This document shows, piece after piece, positions 32,701 through 41,193 of a stretch of 45,582 nt of DNA. The stretch lies in assembly GCA_934409175.1 (NCBI GenBank), contig CAKRVX010000008.1, positions 1 to 45,582 of the forward strand, given 5' to 3'. The translations under genes were made by a program, and so were the position numbers. The DNA comes from an uncultured Blautia sp. (GTDB taxonomy: Bacteria; Bacillota; Clostridia; Lachnospirales; Lachnospiraceae). Numbering within the stretch: the first letter of the stretch is position 1; each line of letters opens with the position of its first letter. Below the pieces are notes generated by a model. It saw nothing but the letters and a program-made list of their open reading frames with translations. It had not been told where the DNA came from and did not search any database.

Positions 32701-33434
32701 TAAGGACCATTCTGCTCCATACAGATTTTTCTCCCCTCCTGTATCAGAAGTTCTGCATCCTTCAGTTCATCCCTCACTGCATCCCAGAGAAGTTTCATCC
32801 ATTCCGTTTCTCTTAATTCCTGTACAGTACTCATCTGATAATCTTTCAGACATCCCTGCAGCCATTCTGACGGAAAAGGATTACTCATGGCCATTTCGTA
32901 CAGTTTCTCTATCAGATTTCCCAATCCTTCATCTGTTTTGCCAGATGCAAAACACTCGACAAACTTCTCAAATTCCGGATCTTTTTTGGCATAATATTCC
33001 TCCAGCAACCCCTTCAGCACATCTCCACGAAGAAGTTTTAATTCTCCTTCATCAGCTGTCCGATACCCCGGATCCAGCCCGATCAGATGGAAGTAATTCC
33101 GGATGATATAAGCGCAGAATCCGTCAATAGTGGTGATCTGTGCAGTGTGTAAAAGAGTAGTCTGTCTCTGCAGATGTTCATTATCGGGGTCCTCATATAA
33201 AGCCTTTTCAATGGCATCAGAAATTCTCTCTTTCATTTCACCGGCTGCCGCTCTGGTAAATGTCATGATCAACAGTCTGTCTATATCCACCGGAGCCACA
33301 GGATCTGTGATCTTGCTCAGAATACGTTCTACCAGCACCGCTGTTTTTCCAGACCCTGCTGCTGCACTGACCAGAATATTTCTGTTTCTCAGGGAAATGA
33401 CCTGCTGCTGTTCCCTGGTCCATTGTACTCCCAT
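29739..33434 (-). CDS. addA: ATP-dependent helicase/nuclease subunit A
   Basis: 1231 residues from the ATG 33434 (MGVQWTREQQQVISLR), nine nt after GGGAGG; seven earlier codons are open but overlap addB. AddA is a UvrD-type helicase with a C-terminal RecB-family nuclease. It processes double-strand ends for RecA loading. Walker A reads AAAGSGKTAVLVERI, motif II VDEYQDSN, motif VI region LYVAMTRAKEKLLLTG, and the nuclease DYKTDK lies near the C-terminus. It follows addB with only a few nt between. Confidence 0.97.
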   Translation of the reverse strand: MGVQWTREQQQVISLRNRNILVSAAAGSGKTAVLVERILSKITDPVAPVDIDRLLIMTFTRAAAGEMKERISDAIEKALYEDPDNEHLQRQTTLLHTAQITTIDGFCAYIIRNYFHLIGLDPGYRTADEGELKLLRGDVLKGLLEEYYAKKDPEFEKFVECFASGKTDEGLGNLIEKLYEMAMSNPFPSEWLQGCLKDYQMSTVQELRETEWMKLLWDAVRDELKDAELLIQEGRKICMEQNGPYLYDEALGSDLLLIRKLREVAEAKNYDEMTVLLQKPSFARLSTKKTPDVDEQKKQRVKDLREEEKEILKELGSRYFRNTEREILETQMYTREPVEMLVKLTEEFMKRFSDAKREKNILDFTDMEHFALQILMEKDGEEIHMSQAARELSAKYDEVLVDEYQDSNFVQELLTTSVSGWINQRKNIFMVGDVKQSIYRFRLARPELFMEKYKSYETSESQEQRIDLHRNFRSRAQVLESVNFIFRQIMGEDLGGISYDKDAALYPGAFFPEGNSKEFVKTEVLLVEKDSEELDEDQENQNAQELEALAIAQRIQEMVGREEIVDKDTKKYRPLEYGDIVILLRTAYGWAETFREVLASQGIPVYCTSRTGYFSALEIVTVLNYLKVCDNPLQDIPLMGVLRSPIVGCTSQELAEIRIRYPQGLLYESIQAYVLDKTVEQNETNRKLRKFIELMEQVRDMATYTPVHELILFILKETGYGNYARALPGGEQRYANLSMLVEKAMDYEKSSYRGLFNFVRYIEQLQAYEVDYGEVNLAGAGNTAVEIMTIHKSKGLEFPVVFVAGMGKQFNFQDMNARLLLHPELGLGVDAVIPEKRIIASSLNKQIVRRQLLKESLGEELRVLYVAMTRAKEKLLLTGTVGKMEKLMTSLSRFLDEKEERLPLGVRMKAKNYWSFVLPALTRHRAMGELLGEYGVLMKRQEGIYDDRSEFIIKKITARQMTEKAVIFQTGSQMQEEILKDWDEIKVYNEKIRDEIEKRFSFVYPYEYLKEIPVKVSVSDLKKRSWHDEDEQETASVAAAEQETEAPVPTFMSDKQEEYRGAARGTAYHRVMECLDYTSVETEEQLKEQLKNLLESRKLTEQEADCIRVRDIEKFVNSALGQKMKKAAERNLLYREQPFVISRKADEIDPSWNAEENVLIQGIIDAYFIEDDKIVLVDYKTDKVWKGQENKLIELYHTQLEDYARALESMTGKRVKEKIIYSFTLHKTISV

Positions 33435-33435
33435 C

Positions 33436-36400
33436 TTATTGCACCTCCCTGTCAAATGCGTCCCATAGTTCCTTATCTGGAAAAGTTTTCAGCCTGCGGA
33501 AATCATAACCAGGAAGCTTCCGGTCAAATCCGCACACACTGTTATAAGGGCAATAGACACATGCATTTTTCTTTCCCAGTTCATAGGGTTCGACCCGCGC
33601 ATCTCCTTCCATGATAGAGCTTCTCAGTTTTTCTATTTTCGCTTTTACATAACGTTCCAGCACATCAAACTGTTCACGGTTCGCCACAGATGAGCTTTTA
33701 CGGAAGCTTCCATCTTTGTTAAATGCAGCTGGGATGGAACTCAGATTTTTATCCATTCTGTATACAAGTTCTGCATCAGCCTGAACAAGTCCGTTCATTT
33801 TCAGTTCCTTCATCAGCCCATTGCTGACTGTTTCCAGATCTGCATCAATCTTCTCCTGAACCATAGGATCTTTAATGTTATAATAGAAAATTCCTGCAGG
33901 AATGATTTCCTTATCCGGATATTTTTTCTTCTCCACCTGAAGTGCACCATCCAGATAGATCATCAACTGTAACTGCAGTCCATGATACAGATAGACCAGA
34001 TCAAAAGATGTATTTCCGGTTTTATAGTCGATAACTTTGACATATACCTTATCCTGATCCTCCATAATATCCACACGGTCAATTCTGCCACCGCCGAAAG
34101 AAACCTCGAAACCTTCCGGTTGAAACTCACCCTGCTGCAGTTGTTTCTGCAGTGCCCATACTGTCCTCTGAAGAATTCTTCTGGTTCTTTCGATCATATA
34201 TTCGTTTCTGGCACTGCTCTTCATCACAGTATTACCATAATCTGCTACGATCCTGTTCAGACACAGATCCGCAATCTGTTCCCGCTGCTGATCTGTAAGC
34301 TCCGACCATTGAAGTCCCATTTTTCGTACTTCTTCTGCGAAATCCTCCAGCGCCCTGTGCATAACATTTCCCATATCCATAGCTTTGAATTCATATTCCA
34401 CACGTTCAGTTAATCTCATCCCATATTGAAGAAAATGGGCAAATGCACAAGCTGCAAAACGCTCCAGTCTTGTCGCACTGTACGGTGAAATTTCTCCATA
34501 AAGAGCCTTTGCCACACTCTTGCTGATCACATCCTGAGGTTTCCGCACAAACGCAGCCTGTACCAGTTTCCGAACATTATTTTTATATTCCGGACTTCTC
34601 AGATACCAGCTGTAAAGTTCTTCGAATAAAGGATCCATTTTCTCTTTCATCTGATCTGGCTCTGTTTCCTGGGACAGCTTTTCCAAAAACAGATTCAGAC
34701 CTGTCTCAGGAATTTCCGGATAACATATTTTCTCGCCTGTCTGCACATCATCTACCTGCAACGTCGGAAACATATTTCTTATACTTCCAATTAGATATGC
34801 AGGACTGCTGCCTTCCCCTCTGGCATTTGTATCACTGTAAGAAAGGGTCAGCAATTCTGATGGCTTGGTAAGATTCAGATACAGATAAAACCTCTGCATA
34901 TTCATCAGTTCTCTTGGCCCAGGAGCCAGCTCTACTCCCTGATCCTGGAAAAATTCCCGGTCCATCTCTGACAGGATTCCCCCTGATTGTGTGCTCTTAG
35001 GAATATTACCTTCATTAACTCCTACAAAAAACAATGCTCTTATATCCTTTAATCGGGATCTTTCCATATCTCCAACCATAACCTGATCCATGCTTGGCGG
35101 AATCAGTGCAATCTTCGCCTGAGACAACCCGGTCTCCAAAAGCTGTCGGAATTCCTGTCTGCTGACAGTCTCATCTCCAAGGATTTCCACCATTTTATCC
35201 AGAAGATCCATCACGATCCCATAAATCTGGTTATATTCCTTTTCCATGGCTTTCTCTCCACGTTCCCTGAAAACCTGTTCCTGACCTTTCAGTTTTTCCC
35301 ACACCTGACTTTTCACTATAAACTGGTACAGACTGATACAATACTCTCTGATTGTTTTCCTGCCAGGTCCAAAACCTTCTGCCAGTCCACTGACTTCCTC
35401 TGCGAAAACCTCACGGATCTCATTCAGTTCCTGAATTTCATCCGGATTCATTCCTCTGTACAATCTGACCCATTTTTCGGACCATCTTTTATATCCATGT
35501 ATTCCAAGTGCAATTACATAATTCTCAAGTTTATCTGCCTGTTCTCTGTTCACGGCTGACATTCCGCAGCGCAGATATCGAAACACACTTTCATACGGAA
35601 ATCCCTGTACCACCATCTCTATTGCAGCACGCAGATATTCAACAAACGGATTCATCAGCACTGTATGCTTTTCATCTATAAAATAAGGAATCTGTGCTTC
35701 CTCAAATACCTGTCCGGCCAGTCTTTTATATTCTTCCAGATTTCCTGTGATCACAGCCATTTCCCCATATCGATATCCTCTGCTGCGCACAAGTTCAGCC
35801 ATTCGTCTGGCAGTTTCCCTCATTTCGTTTAAAGGTGTAGATGCCCGAAACATCTGAATTTCATCCTGTTCTTCTTCAAAGACCGATTTTTCGTACCTGA
35901 AAATATGTTTTTCCATAAACCCCAATGCTGAAGCATTGGCAAATCTGGAATTTTCAGTCTCCTTCAGATAAACCGGATCTTCCAGTTGTTTGGTCAGATT
36001 TGCCAGAGTATGAATCATTTTTTTGCTCATATAATAAAGCTGATATGGCTTTCCCTGCGAAAAAGCATTTTCGTGTTCATCCATGGTTACAGTCACTGAT
36101 ATCTTATCTGTAATTTCCAGAAGTTCCCGGATCACATTAATCTGTATAGGCGTAAATCCCGTAAATCCATCAAACAGTATTTCAGCATCTTTTAATTTTT
36201 TCGAAAAAGGCAGCATTTTAAGAAGGACATCCATGACTTCTTCCCCTGTCATATAATGTCCTTCCAGAAATCCACAAAATGCCTGATACAGCACTCCTAC
36301 ATCCTGAAGTTTCATATAGAGAAGCGTCTGATCTTTCGCCTGTTTCTTCATCTCTTCCAGATCCTGTTCTTTAATATCATACTGCATAAATTCTGACAGA

Positions 36401-36774
36401 AGAGACTTCACCTCATCCAGATATCCCGGCTTATTCATCTGACTTCCCAGATAAGAAAGTTCTTTTCTGTGCTGCTGCGCCATCTTCTGTAGTACCATGC
36501 TTTTTCCGGTATCCTCCAGAATCTTCCGGTCATCTCCCCCTGTTTCCTCAAAAACGCGGTAGGCAAGACGCTCAAAACTTAGAATATCAATATTCAGGAT
36601 TCCTTTTCCCGGATGCATTTCCACCAGACTTTTCTGTGTCTGCATGGTAAACTGTTCCGGTACGATCACATAATAATTCTTTGACGGATGTTCTATGGAT
36701 TCTCGTATAATCCTTTGATATGCGTACCAGGACTTTCCCACACCGGAACTGCCGATTATAAATTGTAATGACAT
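33436..36774 (-). CDS. addB: ATP-dependent helicase/nuclease subunit B
   Basis: 1112 residues. Partner of AddA in resecting DNA ends, with its own RecB-type nuclease. N-terminal Walker A is GSSGVGKSWYAYQRI. The nuclease has IDYKTGN. The iron-sulfur cluster ligands are visible as the single Cys in FAACAFAHF (about residue 770) and the C-terminal CVYCPYNSVC. GGGAGA lies 5 nt before the ATG. A strong hairpin (36851-36883) stands in its presumed leader. Confidence 0.97.
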   Translation of the reverse strand: MSLQFIIGSSGVGKSWYAYQRIIRESIEHPSKNYYVIVPEQFTMQTQKSLVEMHPGKGILNIDILSFERLAYRVFEETGGDDRKILEDTGKSMVLQKMAQQHRKELSYLGSQMNKPGYLDEVKSLLSEFMQYDIKEQDLEEMKKQAKDQTLLYMKLQDVGVLYQAFCGFLEGHYMTGEEVMDVLLKMLPFSKKLKDAEILFDGFTGFTPIQINVIRELLEITDKISVTVTMDEHENAFSQGKPYQLYYMSKKMIHTLANLTKQLEDPVYLKETENSRFANASALGFMEKHIFRYEKSVFEEEQDEIQMFRASTPLNEMRETARRMAELVRSRGYRYGEMAVITGNLEEYKRLAGQVFEEAQIPYFIDEKHTVLMNPFVEYLRAAIEMVVQGFPYESVFRYLRCGMSAVNREQADKLENYVIALGIHGYKRWSEKWVRLYRGMNPDEIQELNEIREVFAEEVSGLAEGFGPGRKTIREYCISLYQFIVKSQVWEKLKGQEQVFRERGEKAMEKEYNQIYGIVMDLLDKMVEILGDETVSRQEFRQLLETGLSQAKIALIPPSMDQVMVGDMERSRLKDIRALFFVGVNEGNIPKSTQSGGILSEMDREFFQDQGVELAPGPRELMNMQRFYLYLNLTKPSELLTLSYSDTNARGEGSSPAYLIGSIRNMFPTLQVDDVQTGEKICYPEIPETGLNLFLEKLSQETEPDQMKEKMDPLFEELYSWYLRSPEYKNNVRKLVQAAFVRKPQDVISKSVAKALYGEISPYSATRLERFAACAFAHFLQYGMRLTERVEYEFKAMDMGNVMHRALEDFAEEVRKMGLQWSELTDQQREQIADLCLNRIVADYGNTVMKSSARNEYMIERTRRILQRTVWALQKQLQQGEFQPEGFEVSFGGGRIDRVDIMEDQDKVYVKVIDYKTGNTSFDLVYLYHGLQLQLMIYLDGALQVEKKKYPDKEIIPAGIFYYNIKDPMVQEKIDADLETVSNGLMKELKMNGLVQADAELVYRMDKNLSSIPAAFNKDGSFRKSSSVANREQFDVLERYVKAKIEKLRSSIMEGDARVEPYELGKKNACVYCPYNSVCGFDRKLPGYDFRRLKTFPDKELWDAFDREVQ

Positions 36775-36850
36775 ATGATCTCCCTTATTTATCCTTACTG
36801 CACACTCTATATCCAGTAATTTTTCTGCTTTTTAATCAAATCTGGTAAAT

Positions 36851-36883
36851 CACTGCTTCAACTGCAAAGGGCAGTAAGCAGTG
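36851..36883. repeat. Strong hairpin in the addB / FMN-bind-like intergenic region
   Basis: CACTGCTT and ACTGC on the left (36851-36858, 36861-36865) pair with GCAGT and AGCAGTG on the right (36871-36875, 36877-36883), around a 5-nt loop and a small internal bulge. No U-tract follows on either strand. It lies 77 bp from the addB start and 98 bp from the opposite gene, so it may act in the addBA leader. Confidence 0.5.
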
Positions 36884-36981
36884 AATGGCATTATCACAGC
36901 CACCATTTCTCTGTAAAAGTATATCATAAATCCCTTTGTTCTGTAATAGGATATAACAAAACCAACCAGGAGGCGCGTACC

Positions 36982-37419
36982 ATGAGTTCAAAAACCAAGA
37001 TCATCGTTCTACATATGAAGGAAATAGTTTATACTGCGGTCTTTCTTCTCCTGGCAATCATTCTGGCTGTGGTACTGTTTTTTATGTTCGGTCCAGGGCA
37101 TGCAAAAAACTCATCTACCGAGCGGCACAGCCGCTATAAGCCTGGAATCTACACATCTTCCATTGAACTTAATAACAATACTTTTGACCTGGAAGTTTCT
37201 GTAGATACAGATAAGATCCAGTCCATTCGTCTGGTAAACTTAAGTGAAAGTACTTCCGCTATGTTTCCTCTCATGGAACCGGCTCTGGAATCCATTGCCA
37301 GCCAGATCTATTCCTCACAATCACTGGATAACATTCAATACTCCGAGGACCAGAAATACACCTCCCTGGTGCTTCTCAACGCCATTGAATCAGCGCTGAA
37401 AAAAGCGGAGAACACCTGA
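36982..37419 (+). CDS. Small membrane protein with FMN-bind-like domain
   Basis: 145 residues. One membrane segment (about 15-38) is followed by an exposed domain: RYKPGIYTSSIELNNNTFDLEVSVDTDKIQSIRLVNL resembles the start of FMN-bind domains (Y-x-x-G-x-Y-x-x-x, then V-x-V-x-x-x-x-I). The end (YTSLVLLNAIESAL) resembles the S-G-A-T-x-T-S-x-G-V-x-x-A-V segment, but the threonine that takes covalent FMN is not obvious. Probably a degenerate relative. CAGGAGG lies before the ATG. Alone on the plus strand between two minus operons. Confidence 0.7.
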   Translation: MSSKTKIIVLHMKEIVYTAVFLLLAIILAVVLFFMFGPGHAKNSSTERHSRYKPGIYTSSIELNNNTFDLEVSVDTDKIQSIRLVNLSESTSAMFPLMEPALESIASQIYSSQSLDNIQYSEDQKYTSLVLLNAIESALKKAENT

Positions 37420-37438
37420 TCTGTTCTCCGCTTTTGTA
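37398..37438. terminator. Bidirectional terminator between FMN-bind-like gene and nadE
   Basis: A perfect 13-bp stem (37402-37414 with 37422-37434) with a 7-nt loop is flanked by A-rich sequence on the left and TTTTG on the right. It contains the stop codon of the plus-strand gene and serves both convergent genes. Confidence 0.85.
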
Positions 37439-37453
37439 GTTTTACTATTTATG

Positions 37454-39364
37454 TTACTCATTTTCCAGCTGTTCCAGCCAGACTCTGGCACTGGCATCAC
37501 TCGGCATCCTCAGATCTCCTCTTGGTGACACAGCAACGCTTCCCACTTTAGGACCATCCGGCAGACAGGAACGTTTGAACTGCTGAGCAAAAAATCTCCG
37601 GTAGAAGGTTTTCAGCCATTTGAAAATTGTTTTCTTATCATAAATTCCCTCAAAAGTCTCACATGCCAGTCTGTATATCTTGTCTGGTTCAAATCCGGCA
37701 CGAAGCATATAATACAAATAGAAATCATGAAGCTCATAAGGGCCTACCAGATCTTCCGTTTTCTGTGCAATCTCTCCATCTTTAGGCGGCAAAAGCTCCG
37801 GACTTACAGGCGTATCCAGAATATCCAGAAGAACTTCTGTCAGTTTTTCATCTCCACAGGTATCTGCATAATATCTGACCAGATGACGTACCAGTGTCTT
37901 AGGCACAGACGCATTTACGCCATACATAGACATGTGATCTCCATTATAAGTGGCCCATCCCAGTGCAAGTTCTGACAGATCTCCCGTTCCCACCAGAATT
38001 GAACCATCCTGGTTTGCACTGTCCATCAGAATCTGCGTTCTTTCTCTGGCCTGACTGTTTTCATAAGTTACGTCATGCACGGACGGATTGTGGCCAATAT
38101 CGCGAAAATGCACATTAACCGCTTCTTTAATATTAATTTCACTCAAAGTTGCACCCAGACACTGACTTAATTTACATGCATTCTGATAAGTTCTGTCTGT
38201 AGTTCCAAAACACGGCATGGTAATACAATGGATCTGGTTTCTCGGTGCTCCGGACAAATCAAAGGCTCTGGCAATAACCAGAAGCGCCAGGGTCGAATCA
38301 AGTCCTCCTGAAAGTCCCACTGTCGCTTTGTGGCAGTGAATATGATCCATACGTTTTTTGAGTCCCATGGCCTGAATATTCAGGATTTCATCACAACGCA
38401 TATCTCTTTCTTCTTTTCCTGAAGGAACAAACGGATATTGTGGATATTTTCTTGTGAGTTTTGTTTTCTCTGGCTTCAGATGGAAACGGACTTTCAGATG
38501 ATCACTGTCATCTGCTGGCTGGTAAGTTGTCAGTCTTCTTCTTTCGTCATTCAGTCTCTGTACATCAATCTCGCTGTACACGGTACCATTCCTGAAACGT
38601 TTTCCTTCTGCCAGGATCACTCCATTTTCAGCAATCATATTCTGTCCGCCGAATACAAGATCCTGAGTAGATTCTCCTTCCCCTGCATTAGCATATACAT
38701 AAGCACATACCAGACGAGCAGACTGACCTTTCACCAGATCCCTGCGATAACTGTCCTTACCTACCATTTCATTACTTGCTGACAGATTTACGATCAGGTT
38801 TGCTCCAGCCTGTGCATGAATCACGCTTGGCGGTAATGTTACCCAAAGATCTTCACAGATTTCTGCTGCTGCCACAAGCTCCGGTTCTTCCTCACATACA
38901 AAAAGAAGATCTGTTCCAAAAGGAACCCTTTTTCCATTAATATCTACATACTCCAGACATCCTGCTCCTGATACGAAATGACGCTGTTCATAAAATTCTC
39001 CATAATTTGGAAGATATGTTTTCGGTACCAGACCAATGATCTCTCCTCTGTTAAGCACTGCCGCTACATTATATAACTTTCCGTTATTTCTGTACGGAAC
39101 TCCCAGAAAAATCAGCGCATCCACATCTTTGGTTTCTTCAGCAATCTCCAGTAATTTATTCCATGCACTGTCCAGAAGACGTCTCTGCAGAAACAGGTCC
39201 TGACAGGTATAACCAGTGATGCAAAGTTCTGGAAAAACCATCACTTTTGCATGTTCTTTTTCCATTTCGCGGATCAGTTTTATGATTTCTTTTCCATTGG
39301 CATTACAGTCTGCAACAGTGATGTACGGTGTTGCTGCCGCTGTCTTGATATAACCGTGTCTCAT
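37454..39364 (-). CDS. nadE: Glutamine-dependent NAD+ synthetase
   Basis: 636 residues, the long two-domain form. The N-terminal nitrilase-type amidase (1-270) has the catalytic Glu in VFPELCITGY, Lys in PKTYLPNYGEF and Cys in AAEICEDLW. The C-terminal synthetase has the ATP motif SGGLDSTLALL (about 353) and TGDLSELALGWATYNGD. It converts deamido-NAD to NAD with glutamine as ammonia donor. It lies 16 nt after hslO. Confidence 0.96.
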   Translation of the reverse strand: MRHGYIKTAAATPYITVADCNANGKEIIKLIREMEKEHAKVMVFPELCITGYTCQDLFLQRRLLDSAWNKLLEIAEETKDVDALIFLGVPYRNNGKLYNVAAVLNRGEIIGLVPKTYLPNYGEFYEQRHFVSGAGCLEYVDINGKRVPFGTDLLFVCEEEPELVAAAEICEDLWVTLPPSVIHAQAGANLIVNLSASNEMVGKDSYRRDLVKGQSARLVCAYVYANAGEGESTQDLVFGGQNMIAENGVILAEGKRFRNGTVYSEIDVQRLNDERRRLTTYQPADDSDHLKVRFHLKPEKTKLTRKYPQYPFVPSGKEERDMRCDEILNIQAMGLKKRMDHIHCHKATVGLSGGLDSTLALLVIARAFDLSGAPRNQIHCITMPCFGTTDRTYQNACKLSQCLGATLSEINIKEAVNVHFRDIGHNPSVHDVTYENSQARERTQILMDSANQDGSILVGTGDLSELALGWATYNGDHMSMYGVNASVPKTLVRHLVRYYADTCGDEKLTEVLLDILDTPVSPELLPPKDGEIAQKTEDLVGPYELHDFYLYYMLRAGFEPDKIYRLACETFEGIYDKKTIFKWLKTFYRRFFAQQFKRSCLPDGPKVGSVAVSPRGDLRMPSDASARVWLEQLENE

Positions 39365-39380
39365 TTTCTACCCCTTTTTG

Positions 39381-40259
39381 TCATTTACATTTACGTAAGA
39401 TTTCTTTTAATTCCTCTACTGTAAATTCATAATTCGTATTACAGAAATGACAGTTCATCTCAATTGGTTTTCCTTCCTGGATCATTTCATTTAATTCTTT
39501 ACGACCAATACTGATCAGTGCTTTCTCGACTCTTTCTCTGCTGCAATTACAATAAAATTCTGTGGGAACACTTTCATTGATTTCCATATCAAAGCCGTCC
39601 AGGACTTTTTCCAGGAGGCTCTCCGGTGTATGGCCTTCTTCCAGCAGGCTGGTCACAGAACTGATCTTCTGCACATTCTCCTCAAGTTTCGCAATTGTAC
39701 TTTCTTCTGCAAAAGGCATCAGCTGTACGATAAAGCCACCTGCCTGGCGTACTGTATTATCTTTATTCATTAAAACTCCCAGACCTACTGCTGACGGAAC
39801 CTGTTCACTGGTAGCAAAATAGTATGTCAGGTCTTCTGCAATCTCACTGGTCTGAAGTGCGACCTGTCCCACATATGGCTCTTTCAATCCCATATCCTTG
39901 ATCACATTCATAAATCCTACGCCAACAGCTCCTGCCACATCAAGTTTACCCTTACTGTTTGCCGGAATGCAGACATTTGGATTTCCCACGTATCCTTTTA
40001 CTCTTCCTTTGGAATCCGCAGTAACGGTGATTCCCTCCAGTGGTCCTCCTGCCTTGATCTGCAAAGTTAGGATATCTTTATCCCCTTTCATCATTACACC
40101 CATCATAGCACCTGCTGTCAAAAGCCTGCCTAATGCAGCAGTGGCAACCGGACTTGTATTATGTGCCTTTCTTGCTGTTTCTACTGTATCTGTAGTTACT
40201 GCAGCAAACGCTCTGATCTGGTCATTTGCTGCAATGGCTCTGATAATATAATCACTCAT
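39381..40259 (-). CDS. hslO: Redox-regulated chaperone Hsp33
   Basis: 292 residues. A cytoplasmic holdase activated by oxidation of a zinc centre. The zinc ligands are seen as CNC and CHFC (FYCNCSRERVEKAL...MNCHFCNTNYEF) at about 234-270. N-terminal part with HNTSPVATAALGRLLTAGAMMGVMMKGDKDILTLQIKAGGPLEGI is typical. Second gene of the methyltransferase-hslO-nadE operon. Confidence 0.97.
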   Translation of the reverse strand: MSDYIIRAIAANDQIRAFAAVTTDTVETARKAHNTSPVATAALGRLLTAGAMMGVMMKGDKDILTLQIKAGGPLEGITVTADSKGRVKGYVGNPNVCIPANSKGKLDVAGAVGVGFMNVIKDMGLKEPYVGQVALQTSEIAEDLTYYFATSEQVPSAVGLGVLMNKDNTVRQAGGFIVQLMPFAEESTIAKLEENVQKISSVTSLLEEGHTPESLLEKVLDGFDMEINESVPTEFYCNCSRERVEKALISIGRKELNEMIQEGKPIEMNCHFCNTNYEFTVEELKEILRKCK

Positions 40260-40280
40260 AAAATTTCTCCTTGTTATCGT

Positions 40281-41087
40281 TTATTCTTCGTGCTGTATCT
40301 TCCGTGGTATATTTCCATGATAGTCATTTGCAGCACTCTTTCCATGTTCTCTCACAATAAAAGTAAGACGTTCACTGTCTTCTCTTGCTGGTTCCCTTGT
40401 ATATGCATCATAAACAGCCACTATCTCCATCCCTGATTTCCTGATCATCTCACAGATTCTTTCTCTCGAATAGGCTCTCTGTACATGTTCTTCTTCACAC
40501 TTCTCATAAAGACCGTCCTCTCTCGGAAGGAACAGAGCCAGTTCATAAACATTGATCCCGTTTTCCGGATCATAGCTGTTTTCCCATATAAAGCTCCCAT
40601 CTTCACGATCCTCGGCAATAGTAGTATCTCCTATCACATCCCGGTATTTATGGATCGTATTCATATCAAAAATAAACACTCCGCCCGGATCCAGATAATT
40701 ATTAACCAGTGCAAAAAGATATTCCAGATCTTCTTCCTCTGTCAGATAATTCATACTATCGCAGACACTGATCACTGCCCGGACTGTACCATATAGTTCA
40801 AAATCCTGCATATCCTGCATCAGATACAGAATATCATGCCCGGACTCTTCTCTTTTCTCCATGGCTTCTGCCAGCATTTCTCCTGAATTGTCAATACCGA
40901 TCATATCGTATCCTGCATCTGCCAGAAGTTCCGTCATGGTTCCAGTTCCACATCCCAGTTCCAGAACCAAACCATTCCTTATATTCTCCTCAGCCAGAGT
41001 CTGTATGATATAATCTGCCCAGGAACGATAATCCACATTATCCTGAAACATATCATAAACACTGGCAAATTTTCCATATGATTCCAT
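40281..41087 (-). CDS. Class I SAM-dependent methyltransferase
   Basis: 268 residues. Motif I is VLELGCGTGTMTELLADAG (about 42-60), followed by GIDNSGEML, the acidic residue after strand 2. DSMNYLTEEEDLEYLFALVNNYLDPGGVFIFDMNT matches the methyltransferase-25 type family with an inserted C-terminal beta-sheet. The substrate is not predictable. First gene of the operon, with its own promoter at 41114-41142. Confidence 0.9.
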   Translation of the reverse strand: MESYGKFASVYDMFQDNVDYRSWADYIIQTLAEENIRNGLVLELGCGTGTMTELLADAGYDMIGIDNSGEMLAEAMEKREESGHDILYLMQDMQDFELYGTVRAVISVCDSMNYLTEEEDLEYLFALVNNYLDPGGVFIFDMNTIHKYRDVIGDTTIAEDREDGSFIWENSYDPENGINVYELALFLPREDGLYEKCEEEHVQRAYSRERICEMIRKSGMEIVAVYDAYTREPAREDSERLTFIVREHGKSAANDYHGNIPRKIQHEE

Positions 41088-41113
41088 TCTCTCTTTCCTC
41101 CACTTTAGGGTAT

Positions 41114-41142
41114 ATCATATCATAAAATATAACCGGAGACAA
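41114..41142 (-). promoter_or_regulatory. Promoter of the methyltransferase-hslO-nadE operon
   Basis: Minus strand: -35 TTGTCT (41137-41142), 17-bp spacer, -10 TATGAT (41114-41119). It begins directly after the terminator hairpin of the upstream lipoprotein gene. Confidence 0.6.
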
Positions 41143-41145
41143 GAA

Positions 41146-41169
41146 GACGGCTGCCATCGGGCAGCCGTC
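41146..41169 (-). terminator. Terminator hairpin of the lipoprotein gene
   Basis: A perfect 10-bp GC-rich stem (41160-41169 with 41146-41155) with a CGAT loop. The following minus-strand sequence TTCTTGTC is only partly U-rich, so termination may be incomplete. Confidence 0.6.
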
Positions 41170-41193
41170 AGCACAACATTATTATTGATTTTA

